Part shown: positions 32,783 through 43,690 of the stretch, one piece after another | How the letters are laid out: every line of letters starts with the position of its first letter | Position numbering within the stretch: position 1 is the first letter of the stretch | Assembly: GCF_030867095.1 (NCBI RefSeq) | Contig: NC_081831.1 | Location: forward strand, 17,708,001 to 17,772,000 | DNA length: 64,000 nucleotides | Reading direction: 5' to 3' | Source of the DNA: Alligator mississippiensis | Taxonomy: Eukaryota > Chordata > Crocodylia > Alligatoridae | Translations under genes and position numbers: made by a program | The notes under the pieces: model-generated | Databases searched by the model: none | Seen by the model: the letters and a program-made list of their open reading frames with translations, nothing else | What the model was told of the DNA's origin: nothing

Positions 32783-33668
32783 GCTGGTGAGTTGGGTGCA
32801 GTTCTGGGTAGAATAGAAGTCAAAATGCAAAATACAGATCTGTGCAAATGCACATGCGTGGCAGTAAGGATCAGAGGGGTGGAAGACAATAGGTGTGAGA
32901 CATGCGGGGAGGGGGGAAACCATGCTTATGCTGACAGAAGAGTGCACCACAGGATTTTACACTGGGATAAATACGTTGGTTTTAAACAGGTGCAATTGTG
33001 TGTAGACAGGACATAAATCCTACTTAAACCCAGAGGACCATTACTTTATGGATTAATGGGTGCACAGAAAGATGGATATAAAGCCACCAGCTCTTCATCA
33101 CCCTTGCAGAAGCAGGCAGGGGCTGCTCTGGAGTGGGGGGCAGATCAGTTGTGGGAAGAGATGTGTCCATGTTGATCCTGTGATCCATTGATTCTCTGTT
33201 GCCGCAAACCCAATGTGAGCTGTGGCAACAACTGTGCAAAGCAGAATAGCTTTCTGAGTTATCTTAGTCTGTACCAGGGTGAGATCCAGCTACTGGCAGC
33301 TGCTGAATAAAGGTTGTGAAAGCTTCCTCTGCTTTGCCCTGTGTTGACCCTAATGTCAGCACCAGCTCAAGTTCTGCTGAGAGCATAGGCAGATATTAAA
33401 TGGCTTGTAAGTCTTGTGCTGGTTCACTCCATTAGGAAGAATTAGGTCTTGATCTAGAGACCAGGTCTGCAGACATTTATGCACCAGAGCTGTCCAGGTG
33501 TGTACCCCTTTTCTCCCCTATCCCTTCATTCACCATCGTGTTTCCTCAGATGTGTTGGTGCCATGGCCTACCTTCAGTTACCTGGACACCACTACACTGA
33601 AGTCAAGTTTTAAACAAATGGACTGGCAATGTATCAATCGAGATTGGTGGTATTGTCTTCATATCCCT

Positions 33669-33927
33669 GGCCATGTCTACGTGAGATGCTTACTGCACTG
33701 TAGCGCATTAGTACTGAGCAGCAGCATGCTAGTACTGCTCAGTAGCATCATGGGGCAAGAACCATGATGCAACGCTGCTGTGCAGTAGTAACGAGCTACT
33801 GCTCAGTCAGTATCACCCAGAAGCTGTGCTGGGATGCTACTGTGCAGTCATTTAGTACTTGGTTATGCAAGTACTAAATTGCTGTGCAGTAACAACTTCG
33901 CAGCCAGTGTCTTGTATAGACATGGCC
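33669..33927. mobile_element. MITE of the GGGCATGTCTAC family, copy 3
   Basis: The 259-bp element starts GGCCATGTCTACGTG and ends GTATAGACATGGCC, clear inverted termini. The interior has GCGCATTAGTACTG and CATTTAGTACTTGG, shared with the 24.4-kb copy. It is rich in AGTAGC/AGCAGC-type inverted phrases. There is no coding capacity, and no convincing target duplication. Confidence 0.7.
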
Positions 33928-34110
33928 ACTGAAGGCAGAATTTGGCATATGGGCTGTTCTAAAGCCACATTAATATGAACTGAGAAAGGGACATAGATCA
34001 AGCTTCTTCCTTTCCCTCTCTACCTCCTGTTATCCAAAGAATCACCTATCATACAATCTTATGACCTTCCATTATCACTCATCATCAACACCTGAGTGAT
34101 CCTTCTATAT

Positions 34111-34297
34111 CAGGGGTGGGCAAAATGTGGCCCAGGGGCCAGATGCGGCCTGCCAGGCCATTCTATCCGGCCTGCGGGGCCGCTAAAAAATTTAGAAAAT
34201 TAATATTAATCTGCCCTGGCCTGCCTGTCATGAAGCCCTCGATGGCTTGCCGAAACTCAGTAAGTGGCCCTCTGCCCAAAATAATTGCCCACCCCTG
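34111..34297. mobile_element. hAT element, non-autonomous (CAGGGGTGGGCAA ends)
   Basis: The 187-bp element starts CAGGGGTGGGCAAAATG and ends ATAATTGCCCACCCCTG, inverted complements over about 13 bp. It is flanked by TTCTATAT (34103-34110) and TTCTACAT (34298-34305), an 8-bp duplication with one change. The interior has the GGCCAGATGCGGCC phrase typical of this widespread family. Confidence 0.9.
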
Positions 34298-34685
34298 TTC
34301 TACATCATATCACTTAGAAACATATGCTAACACTCATGGTCTTTAGATTGGCCCCAACTGAGCTCCCTTTTTGTCCTTAAAGGCAATAAAAATACTGTGC
34401 TCCCAAAAAGATCTGTGGAGGTTAGGCTGTACCGTATATGTAACTTTCAATTTCATTTCACAGCCTTTGGCCTTGGCCAAAACCTGCTACATCAGTAGGA
34501 AATTAGATCCAGACCAGATTTGCAAGGATGAAAGTGGCATTATGTAGAGTTCAATGTAAGTCCATTTGGAAGCTTTGTTGTCTGTATTCTGAGGAAAATG
34601 GTGTCTTTGACACAAGTTCCTTGTGAAAGAGACAGGGAAAGAAGATAGGACTTAGGAGATTCAGTACTTGATGAGGATTTCTGTA

Positions 34686-36597
34686 GCTTGGACAAATGAC
34701 TAGGGAGGAGTATAAGAGCATTGCTCGGGAATGCAGGGATGAAATCAGGAAGGTGAAAGTGCAATTGAAGTTTTGGCTAGCAAGGCATGTGAAGGGTAAC
34801 TGGAAGATTTTCTACAAGTATGTCAGCAGCAAGAGGACAATCAGGGAAAGAGTAGGTCCCTTACTAAATGGGGGAGGTGACAGTGACAGATGATGCAGAA
34901 AAGGCTGAAATACTCAATGCCTTTTTTACTTCAGTCTTCACAGACAAGGTCAGCTCCCAGGCTACTGCACCTGGCAGTGCAGTTTGGGGAGGAGGCAAGC
35001 AGCTGACAGCAGCAAAAGAACAAGTTAGGGACTATTTAAAAAAGCTGGATATGTACAAGTCCATGGGGCCAGATGGGATGCACCTGAGGGTGCTCAGGGA
35101 GTTTGCCAATGTGACTACAGTGCTACTGGGCCTTATCTTTGAAAAATGGTGGTGATTGGGAGAGGTCCTGGACAATTGAAAAAGATCAAATATAGTGCCC
35201 ATCTTTAAGGGAAGAAGGAGAATCTGGGTATCTACAGACCAGTCAGCCTCACCTCAGTCTCTGGAAACATCACAGAGCAGGTCCTCAAGGAATCCATTTC
35301 TAAGCACTTGGATAAGAAGGTGATTAGAAACAGTCAGCATGGATTCACCAAGGGAAAGTCATGCTTGACCAGCCTGACTGCCTTCTATGATGAGATGACT
35401 AACCCTGTAGATGCAGGGAGAGCAGTGGACATGATATACCTTGACTTTAGCAAGACTTTTGATATGATATGATTTTCTACAACATTCTTGCAAGCAAGCT
35501 AAGGAAGTATGGGTTGGACAAATGAACTATAAGGTGTTTAGAAACCTGGCTGGATCATCAGGCTCAAAGGGTAGTAGTCAATGGTACAATGTCTAGTTGG
35601 CAGCTGGTATCAAGCAGAGTGCCCAAGGGGTTGGTCCTGGGGCTGGTTTTGTTCAATGTCTTCATCAACAATCTGGAAGATGGGATGGAGTGCACCCTCA
35701 GTAAGTTTGCAGATGACACCAAGCTGGGGGGGAGTAGTAGATATGCTGGAAGGCAGGGCTAAGATTCAGAGTGATTTAGAAAAATTGGAAGATTGGACAA
35801 AAATAAATGTCATGAAGTTTAATAAAGGCAAATGCAAAGTCCTGCACTTGGGACAGAACAATCCCATGCACCAATACAGGCTGGGGACTGACTGGCTAAG
35901 CAGCATCTCTACAGAAAAGGACCTGGGGGTTACAGTGGACAATAAGCTTAATATAAACCAGCAGTATGCCCTTGTTGTGAAGAAATCTAACAGCATACTG
36001 GGCTGCATTAGTAGCAGTGTTGCCAGTGGATTGAGGAAAGTGATTATTCTCCTCTATTCAGCACTGGTGAGGTCACATCTGGAGTACCATCTTCAGTTTT
36101 GGCCCCCCACTACAGAAAAGATGTGGCCAAGTTGGAGAGAGTCCAGCAGTGGGCAATGAAAATAGTTAGGGGCTGGGGAACATGATTTATGAGGAGAGGC
36201 TGAGGGAACTGGGCCTATTTAGCCTGAAGAAGAGAAGACTGACAGGGTATTTATTAATAGCCTTCAAGTAGCCAAAGGGTGGTTTTAGAGAGGATGGAGC
36301 CAGACTGTTCTCAGTGGTGGCAGACGATAGAACAAGGAACAACGGTTCCAAGATGCAACAAGGGAAGTTTAAGTTAGATATTAGGAAAAACTTTCTCACT
36401 AGGCAGGTAGTAAAGCACTGGGCCAGGCTACCCAGAGAGGCGATGGAATCTCTGTCCTTGGAGGTTTTTAAGACCCGGCTAGACAAAGCCTTGGCTGGGA
36501 TGATCTAGTTGGGAATGGTCCTGCCTTGAGCAGGGGGTTGGACTAGATGACCTCCTCAGTTCTCTTCCAACCCTAATTTTCTATGATTCTATGGTTT
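34686..36597 (+). mobile_element. CR1 LINE, 5'-truncated, 1.9 kb, broken
   Basis: It starts in the linker between endonuclease and RT (LGQMTREEYKSIARECRDEI, then WKIFYKYVSSKR), includes the RT and runs to the 3' tail. Landmarks are EILNAFFTSVFTDKVS (about 34907), KSMGPDGMHLRVL (about 35060), a NYRPVSLTS-like block (about 35235), HGFTKGKSCLTSLTAFYDEM (about 35338), DMIYLDFSKTFD (about 35430), FADDTKLGG (about 35709), DLGVTVDNKLN (about 35920) and the C-terminal KTRLDKALAGM (about 36470). The open segments (34696-34893, 34868-35155, 35581-36159, 36314-36508) are in different frames, so at least several frameshifts and stops have accumulated. The tail is TTCTATGATTCTATGG, the classical CR1 octamer, so this is a different subfamily from the copies at 18 and 61 kb. 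Confidence 0.93.
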
Positions 36598-37336
36598 ATG
36601 TGGCAAGTGGAATAAAACATTTTCAGCCAAAGCTTATGAACTTCACTCCCACTGCTTAGCAGAAAGGTTCTGCATCTTATACAAAGACCATTAATTCCAT
36701 TTCTGCAGTGCACTTTATGTAGAGTAAATAAGACTCAAATTTTGAAAATTGCCGTCTCAAATTTTAATGCATTCTTTGCATTTCAGAGGCTTGGAAAGGC
36801 AGACTGTGGAAAACAAGCTCTTTGGATCAGATTATAATAGTCACCCCAACCCACAAGCACGCATTTGAGTTAGCATTGGTAAGAGCAGTAGCTCATTATC
36901 TTTCAGTGGTTCAAGCATCACTGGCTACAGAAGTTTTTGAAGGCATAGGTTGCCTCAGTTAAGATCACAGTGCTGTGAAAGGGGCTTTCAAAACTCTTGT
37001 GTTCCCTCTTCAAGTGTGTGCTATATAAACCTTGGAGAAAGATCTTGTACCAGGACTTTTGAAAACTTTGTGTGTGAAGCATAGTGGAGACCTGTGAGTC
37101 CCTGCTGTTAGTTGCTAAATGTAAAGTGAGGGAAGAGTTGGGAGATTTTGGGGTACTGTGGAGAAAGGAGATGGGGCCTGTCAGGAAACCCCATGGACTC
37201 TAACTGGAGGGCATGGAGCAAAGGAGTGCTGCCTCAACTGCATTAACCTCCTCAGGTTTTATCTGACTTCACACAATTCCTTACAGTGAGGATCTAAAAG
37301 AGTGTAAATGAATAGGGAAGGCTGGATGTACTAGGG
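36598..37336. other. Unrecognised unique sequence
   Basis: Nothing was recognised between the CR1 tail and the next hAT element. Confidence 0.4.
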
Positions 37337-37514
37337 CAGTGGTTTTCAACCTGTGGTCTGTGGACCCCTGGAGATCTGCAGACTAAGGGGTCTGCAAAAG
37401 ATGATTATGATCAATCAAAAGTCTGTGAATATTCACATTAGAATTCAAAGGGGTCTGCACCTCCATCAAAATTTCCAAAGGGGTCTGCAAATGAAAAAAG
37501 GTTGAAAACCACTG
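37337..37514. mobile_element. hAT element, non-autonomous (CAGTGGTTTTCAACC ends)
   Basis: The 178-bp element starts CAGTGGTTTTCAACCTG and ends AGGTTGAAAACCACTG, so the first 15 bases are perfectly inverted at the other end. It is flanked by TACTAGGG (37329-37336) and TACTAGAG (37515-37522), an 8-bp duplication with one change. AAAGGGGTCTGCA repeats within it. Confidence 0.92.
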
Positions 37515-37811
37515 TACTAGAGAGCAGGGTGGATGGCTCTTCTTTGCAGCATTGCATGCTCTGCAAACACTTAGAACTTGAGAAGGTAAATTAAAGCCAA
37601 CTCTGTCAGCAATACCTTCTCTGCTTTCCCATCAGGCTGCTTTCCATTTGAGCAAAAATCAGTGTAATAACTTAGTACTGGAGAGCCTGTGAAGAACAGG
37701 GCTCTGCTGGAGCAATACTACTGGGGACAGTAGAGAGGCAGAGCACAGGCATGAAACAGCTTAGGATCCTTGGAGACCCATTCATTTTGACAGCATTGTA
37801 TGCTTCTATGG

Positions 37812-38126
37812 CAGTGGTTCTCAATCTTTTTGGGCTCAAGGCTCTTCTCACTGGTCTTAAGGCACCTCTCCATTACTTTTGTGAATTGAGTGGCACCTGG
37901 CTTCAAAGGCTAATTTATAGATTACAGTGCTTACTTCCTCGCAGAGGGACTTGGCATTGGGGATGGGGGATTGTCCAGTCAAGGACAAGCCTAAACCTCT
38001 GCCTGTCTCTGTTTAGTTTATCTGCTTATGTCTTAACACCTCACTTATTGCTTCACACCTCGTGGCACCCTTCAAAAGATCTGGCAGCACCCCAGGGTGC
38101 TCCGACACACTGGTTGAGAATTGCTG
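37812..38126. mobile_element. hAT element, non-autonomous (CAGTGGTTCTCAATC ends)
   Basis: The 315-bp element starts CAGTGGTTCTCAATC and ends GGTTGAGAATTGCTG, inverted ends with two differences. It is flanked by TTCTATGG (37804-37811) and TTCTAAGA (38127-38134), 6 of 8 matching. The interior has GGCACC-type phrases (CTGGCAGCACCCCAGGGTGC) typical of the family. It is older than the neighbour at 37337 judging by its ends. A 156-codon open frame across it is chance. Confidence 0.85.
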
Positions 38127-40904
38127 TTCTAAGAAGAGGCAAAGCAGGGAGGGGGTCAAATCCTTATAGAACAAGTTGTGGATACTACTGCAATTGGAAA
38201 CCATCACATTTACTCTTGTAAGACAAGCCCCTTCAAATGACACTTGGGTCTACATTATTATCTGTTCCATCCTTCCTAGTTTGAAAGGAGTAATTGCAAC
38301 TACTAGCTTGAGAGCACCCAGGCTTGAAAGACGATCCCTGAAGTTGCTTCCTTCATTTAATTTTCAAAGATGTCTTTTACTGTGTATTAGATATGGCAGA
38401 AAAGTGCATTTTCAAGCCCTGCCTGCTTGTAGGGGAGAGATCAGAGAGAAGCAAGAGGTGGAGTTCAACCAGTGTTGTTTGCTTTTGTGTGTTGAGTTGT
38501 CTTTTTTCCCGGGGCTGTTTTGAATAAAAATGAAATGGAGGCAAATGGAGACAATCTAATTGGGAGTGATGGCTTCACTATGAATTTTTGTTTATTGCTT
38601 TAATTTGTGGTTTGCCCAACATTTCAAAACCCTGGGAGTGTTTTAAAGCAAGGCCAACATAAGTAGTACTGTAGCTCTTGCTGACATTAGTGTCTTACTG
38701 AGGGCAGTGAGATGAACAAAAAGGAGCAAGTCAGGCTGATCTTTCTTCACCCCTTGGCTACTAAAACCTCACACACAGCAGAAATGTCCCATCTGTGTTT
38801 CCTGAGCATGGGGGAGTCCAGGTTTAAAGGAGTTTGCACACATCCCAGTGACATTTGGTTAAAGGCAGGGCAGGCAGTGGGAAACTGTAGCTCTGAGAGG
38901 TTCTTACAAAAGCCGGCTGTGTCTGGCTGTGTTGTCTACACTATAGGTTCATGTTACTCAGTGCTGGTCAGCTGGAAATCAGGCACTGAATGAAGCAGAC
39001 CTCTGTCAGATTCCTTTTTCTGAGTGATCAGTACACAGCAAATGACTGAGGATCCAGTGTGGTTGGTGGATCCATTGTTTTGTAGGTCTCCCGGCTGTTA
39101 CCACCACAGGGTAACAATCTGGGAGTAGCAGGGTCTTCTCAAGGGTGGTGGGTGGGGGGGAGGTAGAGACACCACCTTGAGGCAGGTGTTTTGGGCTAAG
39201 CCAGCGCCAGGCATGGAGAACCCAAATGCATGCTTTATGTATTGATTATTCCTTTCTAGACGCTGCGGCTTGGTACACTGCACAGTGAAGGTAAGATGCG
39301 GAGGTCTAGCGTCTTTTAATTACTCAAAGGCAGGAAACACTAGAGGTATTGCATCATGACCATTTTATTGAGAGCTTACAAGAAAAAAACCCTGCTTTCC
39401 TACTTTTATACATCTGCTTTCTGCTCTCTTACTCTCTGCTCCCCCATTTAGAAACTTTAATTTGGTATATCTAAGAACAAGGCATCAAGAAACCTATTAT
39501 TAGTTCTGCTATTGACTTGCTTGGAGGGTTTGATTTTTACATCAAAATTTTCCCCTATGCAGTTTTCAGTTCTCTCTTTAACCCAGCCAGAGCTCTTGGG
39601 GGAAGGGACGGGGGGACAGCTTTCTTGAATACTATGAGTTTGTCTAGTGTGAAGGGCTGTTAAGTACTAACATGTCAGATTGACCCTTGGGGCCTCTTCT
39701 TCCTTCTTGAGGAAAGCTGCTATGTGTTACTGCAAAGCTGAAGGGATGCAAATTTCTGCAGCAGTTAAAAGAAGACCATTAGACCTGATAACAAATGTTT
39801 ATCAGCCTGTGCACACTTTCATGCAGCACTCAGATATGAATGTGAACAGTGTTTATAACAGTCTGAACAAGATACTGCTTAAAACTGTAAGAGACCTCCT
39901 TTGATTTTTTTAGCTGCCTGAGAAATATATGTACACATGCCTAATATGTTTATTTTAGTGGGAAGCAGGCAAATAGTTTTAGAGATAGTGTTGCAGCTCT
40001 TTGTGAGTTACATGCTCCACGAAGATTGCATTTCCTTTGTATCATAATTTACAACTGGAAAAAAAAAAAGACTGAAAAATCTCATCTAACTGCCTTGGCT
40101 CTACAAATGATCCACAGGAATTTATATTTTCCTCCCTCCCCTGACAGAAATTTGAGACTGTTGGTAAGGGGAAAAGGAGCTTAAACACTCCCAATCCTTT
40201 CCATATATTATGGAGATTAATTCTTTTAATCTTCTTGCAATCATCACTCAATTATGCTAGGCTGAGCCAACCGGGCTTATTTCCACCATTTGTGGGAGAG
40301 CTGGGGGAGGGGTGGGGGGTGGTGTGAGGCCAAAAGTCCAAGGAAGGAAGGGATCAGATTAAAGGAGGAAGACTGTGAAGCCATAGACACATCACATTCC
40401 TGGTTTAAGCTCTCATCCAAAGCTGGGTCTACACTGGCTTCCACCCGCAATATACTGCATTAATGATGCTACTGGTGCAGACCTTTTCAGAAGAGATGTA
40501 GATGACATGGTGCTTAAAATTTCAGCAACAGCCAAGGCTTTGTCTACACTAGCAAATCCAGTGGTAGGGGAATTGCACCAGTGAGAGTAACTAAAATGAC
40601 TAGCATAGGCCCAGCTCCCACTGAAGTCTATTGACCTGTGTAGGATTGGATCAGGCTGGTGGTTTATAACCAACCAAGATAATCATCATACTTAGATCAG
40701 TGGTAGGCAGGGCCTTGTTTACCACACTCTTGCCCAGGAAGATCAAGTTTTGATGTTCATCTTACTGTCAGTTAGCAAGGGTCAATTACCATTGATTGGT
40801 ATACCCTCTCCAGCTAATAGTGTTATGTCAAGTGAAGTTTATGACCATCAGATATACTATAGGGAACAGTCCTGCGCTGATCAGGATAAATGCCGGGCAG
40901 TCAG
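38127..40904. other. Unrecognised sequence
   Basis: No gene was recognised. Two phrases at 40424 (GGGTCTACACTGGC) and 40542 (TTTGTCTACACTAGC) look like left ends of reptile hAT MITEs in the same orientation, but no right ends were found. Confidence 0.35.
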
Positions 40905-41110
40905 AACACCTAGCACTTTCGTAGCACATAGATCTTCAAAGGTTTTTTGCAAAGTGATTACTGATTCTTCCCGACTCCCCTGGGAACTGGGTATTATTAC
41001 CCCAATTTTACAGGGAGGTTAAGTACCTGAGGTCAATGACAGCTGCAGATGCTCATAAACTTCTGGAAATGAACATGACAGCCACTTGCCCAAGGCTCTG
41101 AGTATCTGAC
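40905..41110 (-). repeat. MIR-like SINE relic
   Basis: The text GGGTATTATTACCCCAATTT, GGGAGGTTAAGTACCTGAGG, and later ACTTGCCCAAGGCTCTGAG follows the reverse complement of MIR (ATTATTACCCCATTTTACAG, GTTAAGTGACTTGCCCAAGG). It is broken up by an insertion of about 60 bp. Confidence 0.55.
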
Positions 41111-42044
41111 CTCCAGGGGCCAGGCCCAGTGCCAGTGGATATGACGCAATGGCAGAATCTGCTGAAAGCTGAAGTTGATCTATATTTTTTTTCCACTCAG
41201 AAATAAAGAGATAAGCACAACTCCATGAACATGCACCTGGCTGGCTGTATCTTCTGGCTGTTTCTTGTCATATACAGAGACAATAAGTATCCTTCTGTTC
41301 TGTGTTTGTACAGCACCTGGTACAATGGCCCATGACTATTCTAGGAGATAGTAAAAATTGCTCAAATTATATCTTATTAATGCCAGGATTATTTAGAGGT
41401 CACCATAAGGGCCAGGACAATGCTATTCTGGGCACTGTAATGACTGGACAGTCCCTGCCCCATATTATTTACATTCTTTGCAAATCACCTCTCTGCTCTA
41501 CCACCAGTTAGTGCCAGCTGTGTTGTTGTTATGATGTAAATATCTCCTTTAGGAAACGTTGTTAACCCAAACTCATTCCTTATATGCCAGACAATGGGAA
41601 CCGGACAGTAACAGCTTCCAGTTGCAAGCACTCTGAAAATGAATTGGTAACCAAATAGGATACCACATTCCCTTTTAAGTTAATTGAAGACACCTACTTT
41701 TAGTTAAAGAACTAGATTCTGCAGGGCCAACTTATTTCTTATTTCTGTTTATTTTAGGCTGTGCCAGCTCCCTCTATATAGTGGGATCTCCAGGGCTTTG
41801 GGGAACTTCCTAACAGGAATAAATTTGGCCTTCTTTGCCATTAATGTAGCTATCTATATTTATTTATGTATCCTTATTGCTTACATGCTCTGGCCAGTAT
41901 TCAAAGCATCTCTGAATGCTTTGACTTATTGTCCGGTCTCAGAAGGGGCATTCAGAATGACCCAGTTAAGTATCTAGCATTCCTGTAGAGTCAATAAGGA
42001 GATTTTGGAGACCCCTAGGAAAGATTCAGCTTTAGGTGCAGGTA
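41111..42044. other. Unrecognised unique sequence
   Basis: Nothing was recognised. Confidence 0.4.
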
Positions 42045-42390
42045 TCAGGACCTCGGGGGCAGCAGACAAGACTAGACTCTGCCCCGGCTGGAACTAATGG
42101 CACATGGGGTATATAAGCTAACCTTCACAGCTGTGCGTTGGGTGACTGCAGATTGTTGTTCTGAGATACTGGCTACTGAGAATAGCAACACAGCTATTTC
42201 AAAGCAGCATCTGGCAGCAATGCTCAGATTAGCCAATGCTGAAGTCTGTGGTTGCTGTGCTAAGTTCCTTTCCAGCTGTTGTTTTATGTCCTGGTTCCCT
42301 ACCTTTGGCTTCTGACCTTTAGTTTGCTTTTTGATTCCAAACCCAACCCTAGCCATTTGGCTTGATCAGACACACTGTAGACCTTTGCAG
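42045..42390 (+). repeat. Diverged direct repeat, copy A
   Basis: It matches 42685-43080 in order and orientation. Shared landmarks are TATCAGG, GCAGACA, an AAGCTAACC/GAGCTAGCC site before CAGCTGTG, a GAGATACTGGCTACTGAGAA-like block, CTGGTTCCCTACCTTTGGC and CCCTAGCCATTTGGC. A TATATAAG box is present in this copy near 42110. The class is undetermined; LTR-like or SINE-like are both possible. It is old and broken. Confidence 0.6.
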
Positions 42391-42684
42391 ATGACTAGCC
42401 TCCACGTAGCACTGTTTCAGAGGGCTGTGCCATAGAGATTGAACTTCCTATGGCATGCCAGTCTGTTCATGTGCTCATTTGGACTCTGGAGACTTTGCAT
42501 TAAAAGTTCAGAGTCCAAAGTTGCCTTTTGTTACAGAGGTCCAGTCTGAATCTTAGCCTCAGTTCTTACTTGGGGACAAAGCTGGCTGTGAGTCAAACCA
42601 GAATTAGTGAAAATGGACTTGTGTGTGTGAAAAGAAGAGTACCTGGAGGGTGCCTTTGAGAGGGGGGCACTGTTAAATGGATAT

Positions 42685-43080
42685 CAGGGTTAGCAGACAG
42701 CTGGTTTGAGCCAGAATATGTCCAAGGTGGGGGCTAATAAAACCTTAGCAGAATGAGCTAGCCTTTGCAGCTGTGTCTAGGGTAATTTATGCAATTAGTT
42801 GCTGTGAGAGATTGGCTATTGGAAACAGTAACCCAGGTATTTAGGGCAGTAAAAGTTTGGTTTTCAGGCTAGTCAATATGAAAACCTTTGGCTCTTGGTT
42901 GAAGGTGCCCTCCAGACCTTTGATTTGCTTCCTGGTTTTTGTCTGTGGGGCTGGGCTTCCAGCTTGTCCTCTGGTTCCCTGCCTTTGGCCTTTGACTGTT
43001 TGTTAGCTTGCTTCCTGGTTTCCAGACTTGGCCCTAACCTTTGGCATGGACCACTTTTGCTTTTGTCCCTTACACTAGTC
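42685..43080 (+). repeat. Diverged direct repeat, copy B
   Basis: This is the partner of 42045-42390. It has GAGCTAGCCTTTGCAGCTGTG, GAGATTGGCTATTGGAAACAG, CTGGTTCCCTGCCTTTGGCC and GCCCTAACCTTTGGCATGG. The copies differ at roughly a third of positions by eye. About 290 bp of unrelated sequence separates them. Confidence 0.6.
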
Positions 43081-43314
43081 ACTGCCCCCCGGGAAGGGGA
43101 AGCACCTCCAGTGGGTGACCCAGAAAGCTTGGAGGTGTTTGGAGGGAGGTAGTGGGAACTCCTACCCCTCAGTCTATCCATTAGGCATCTCTGTTCACTT
43201 GTGAGTTCCAACACCCAGTCCCACTTCTGAGGGAGCTGTATAATGGGTTTCTAAACAGAGGCAATTCACAATGCCTGGGGGTGTCCACTTTTTGCCCAAT
43301 AGGAGGGAATCTGA

Positions 43315-43690
43315 CCGCAGCTAAATGATTAGGGCATTGCCTTGGCTGCTGCTGGGCTTATTTCTGCTTTTTAATCAAAGACAGCCTAATGTTAAATGCA
43401 TAAACAGTGCTGGGAAGTGGGGAGTGGAGCCTGTGACTTTGCTCTATAAACCACTAGGCTACAGAAGCAGGCTTCCTCTCGCTTGTGAGATTCCTGCACT
43501 CTTGTCTGGCAAGTGGCCCAACTTTAACTAAAGGGATAGAGAGTGCTCTTATTTTATAGCTTAGTGGTCAGGGCTCTTTCCTGGGAAGGGGGAACTGTGG
43601 GCAAGGAGGGCCTAGACTCCAGATCTCCCACACCCTGGGTGAATGCCTTAATCCCTTGACTGTTGAGCTAAGGTGGACACCAGAATAGCC
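43315..43690. repeat. Composite of tRNA-like SINE heads in alternating orientation
   Basis: Four phrases resemble the Pol III A-box part of tRNA-derived SINEs. Plus-strand ones are GCAGCTAAATGATTAGGGC (about 43318) and TATAGCTTAGTGGTCAGGGC (43555). The minus-strand ones are seen on the plus strand as ATAAACCACTAGGCTAC (about 43446) and TTGACTGTTGAGCTAAGG (about 43656). The last is preceded by ATCTCCCACACCCTGGGTGA, which resembles the common reptile SINE text. The copies are diverged and I could not set exact edges. Confidence 0.45.

Noticed and set aside
32285-33012. Possible MITE with TGTCTA...TAGACA ends around the dispersed repeat
   Set aside because: The ends GACATTGTCTATGCATC and GTGTGTAGACAGGAC match loosely and several alternative right ends exist, so limits are unclear.
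37751-38221. 156-codon frame
   Set aside because: It runs across an hAT element with clear ends and target duplications.
40424-40560. Two GTCTACACT(G/A)GC phrases resembling hAT MITE ends
   Set aside because: Both point the same way and no matching right ends were found.
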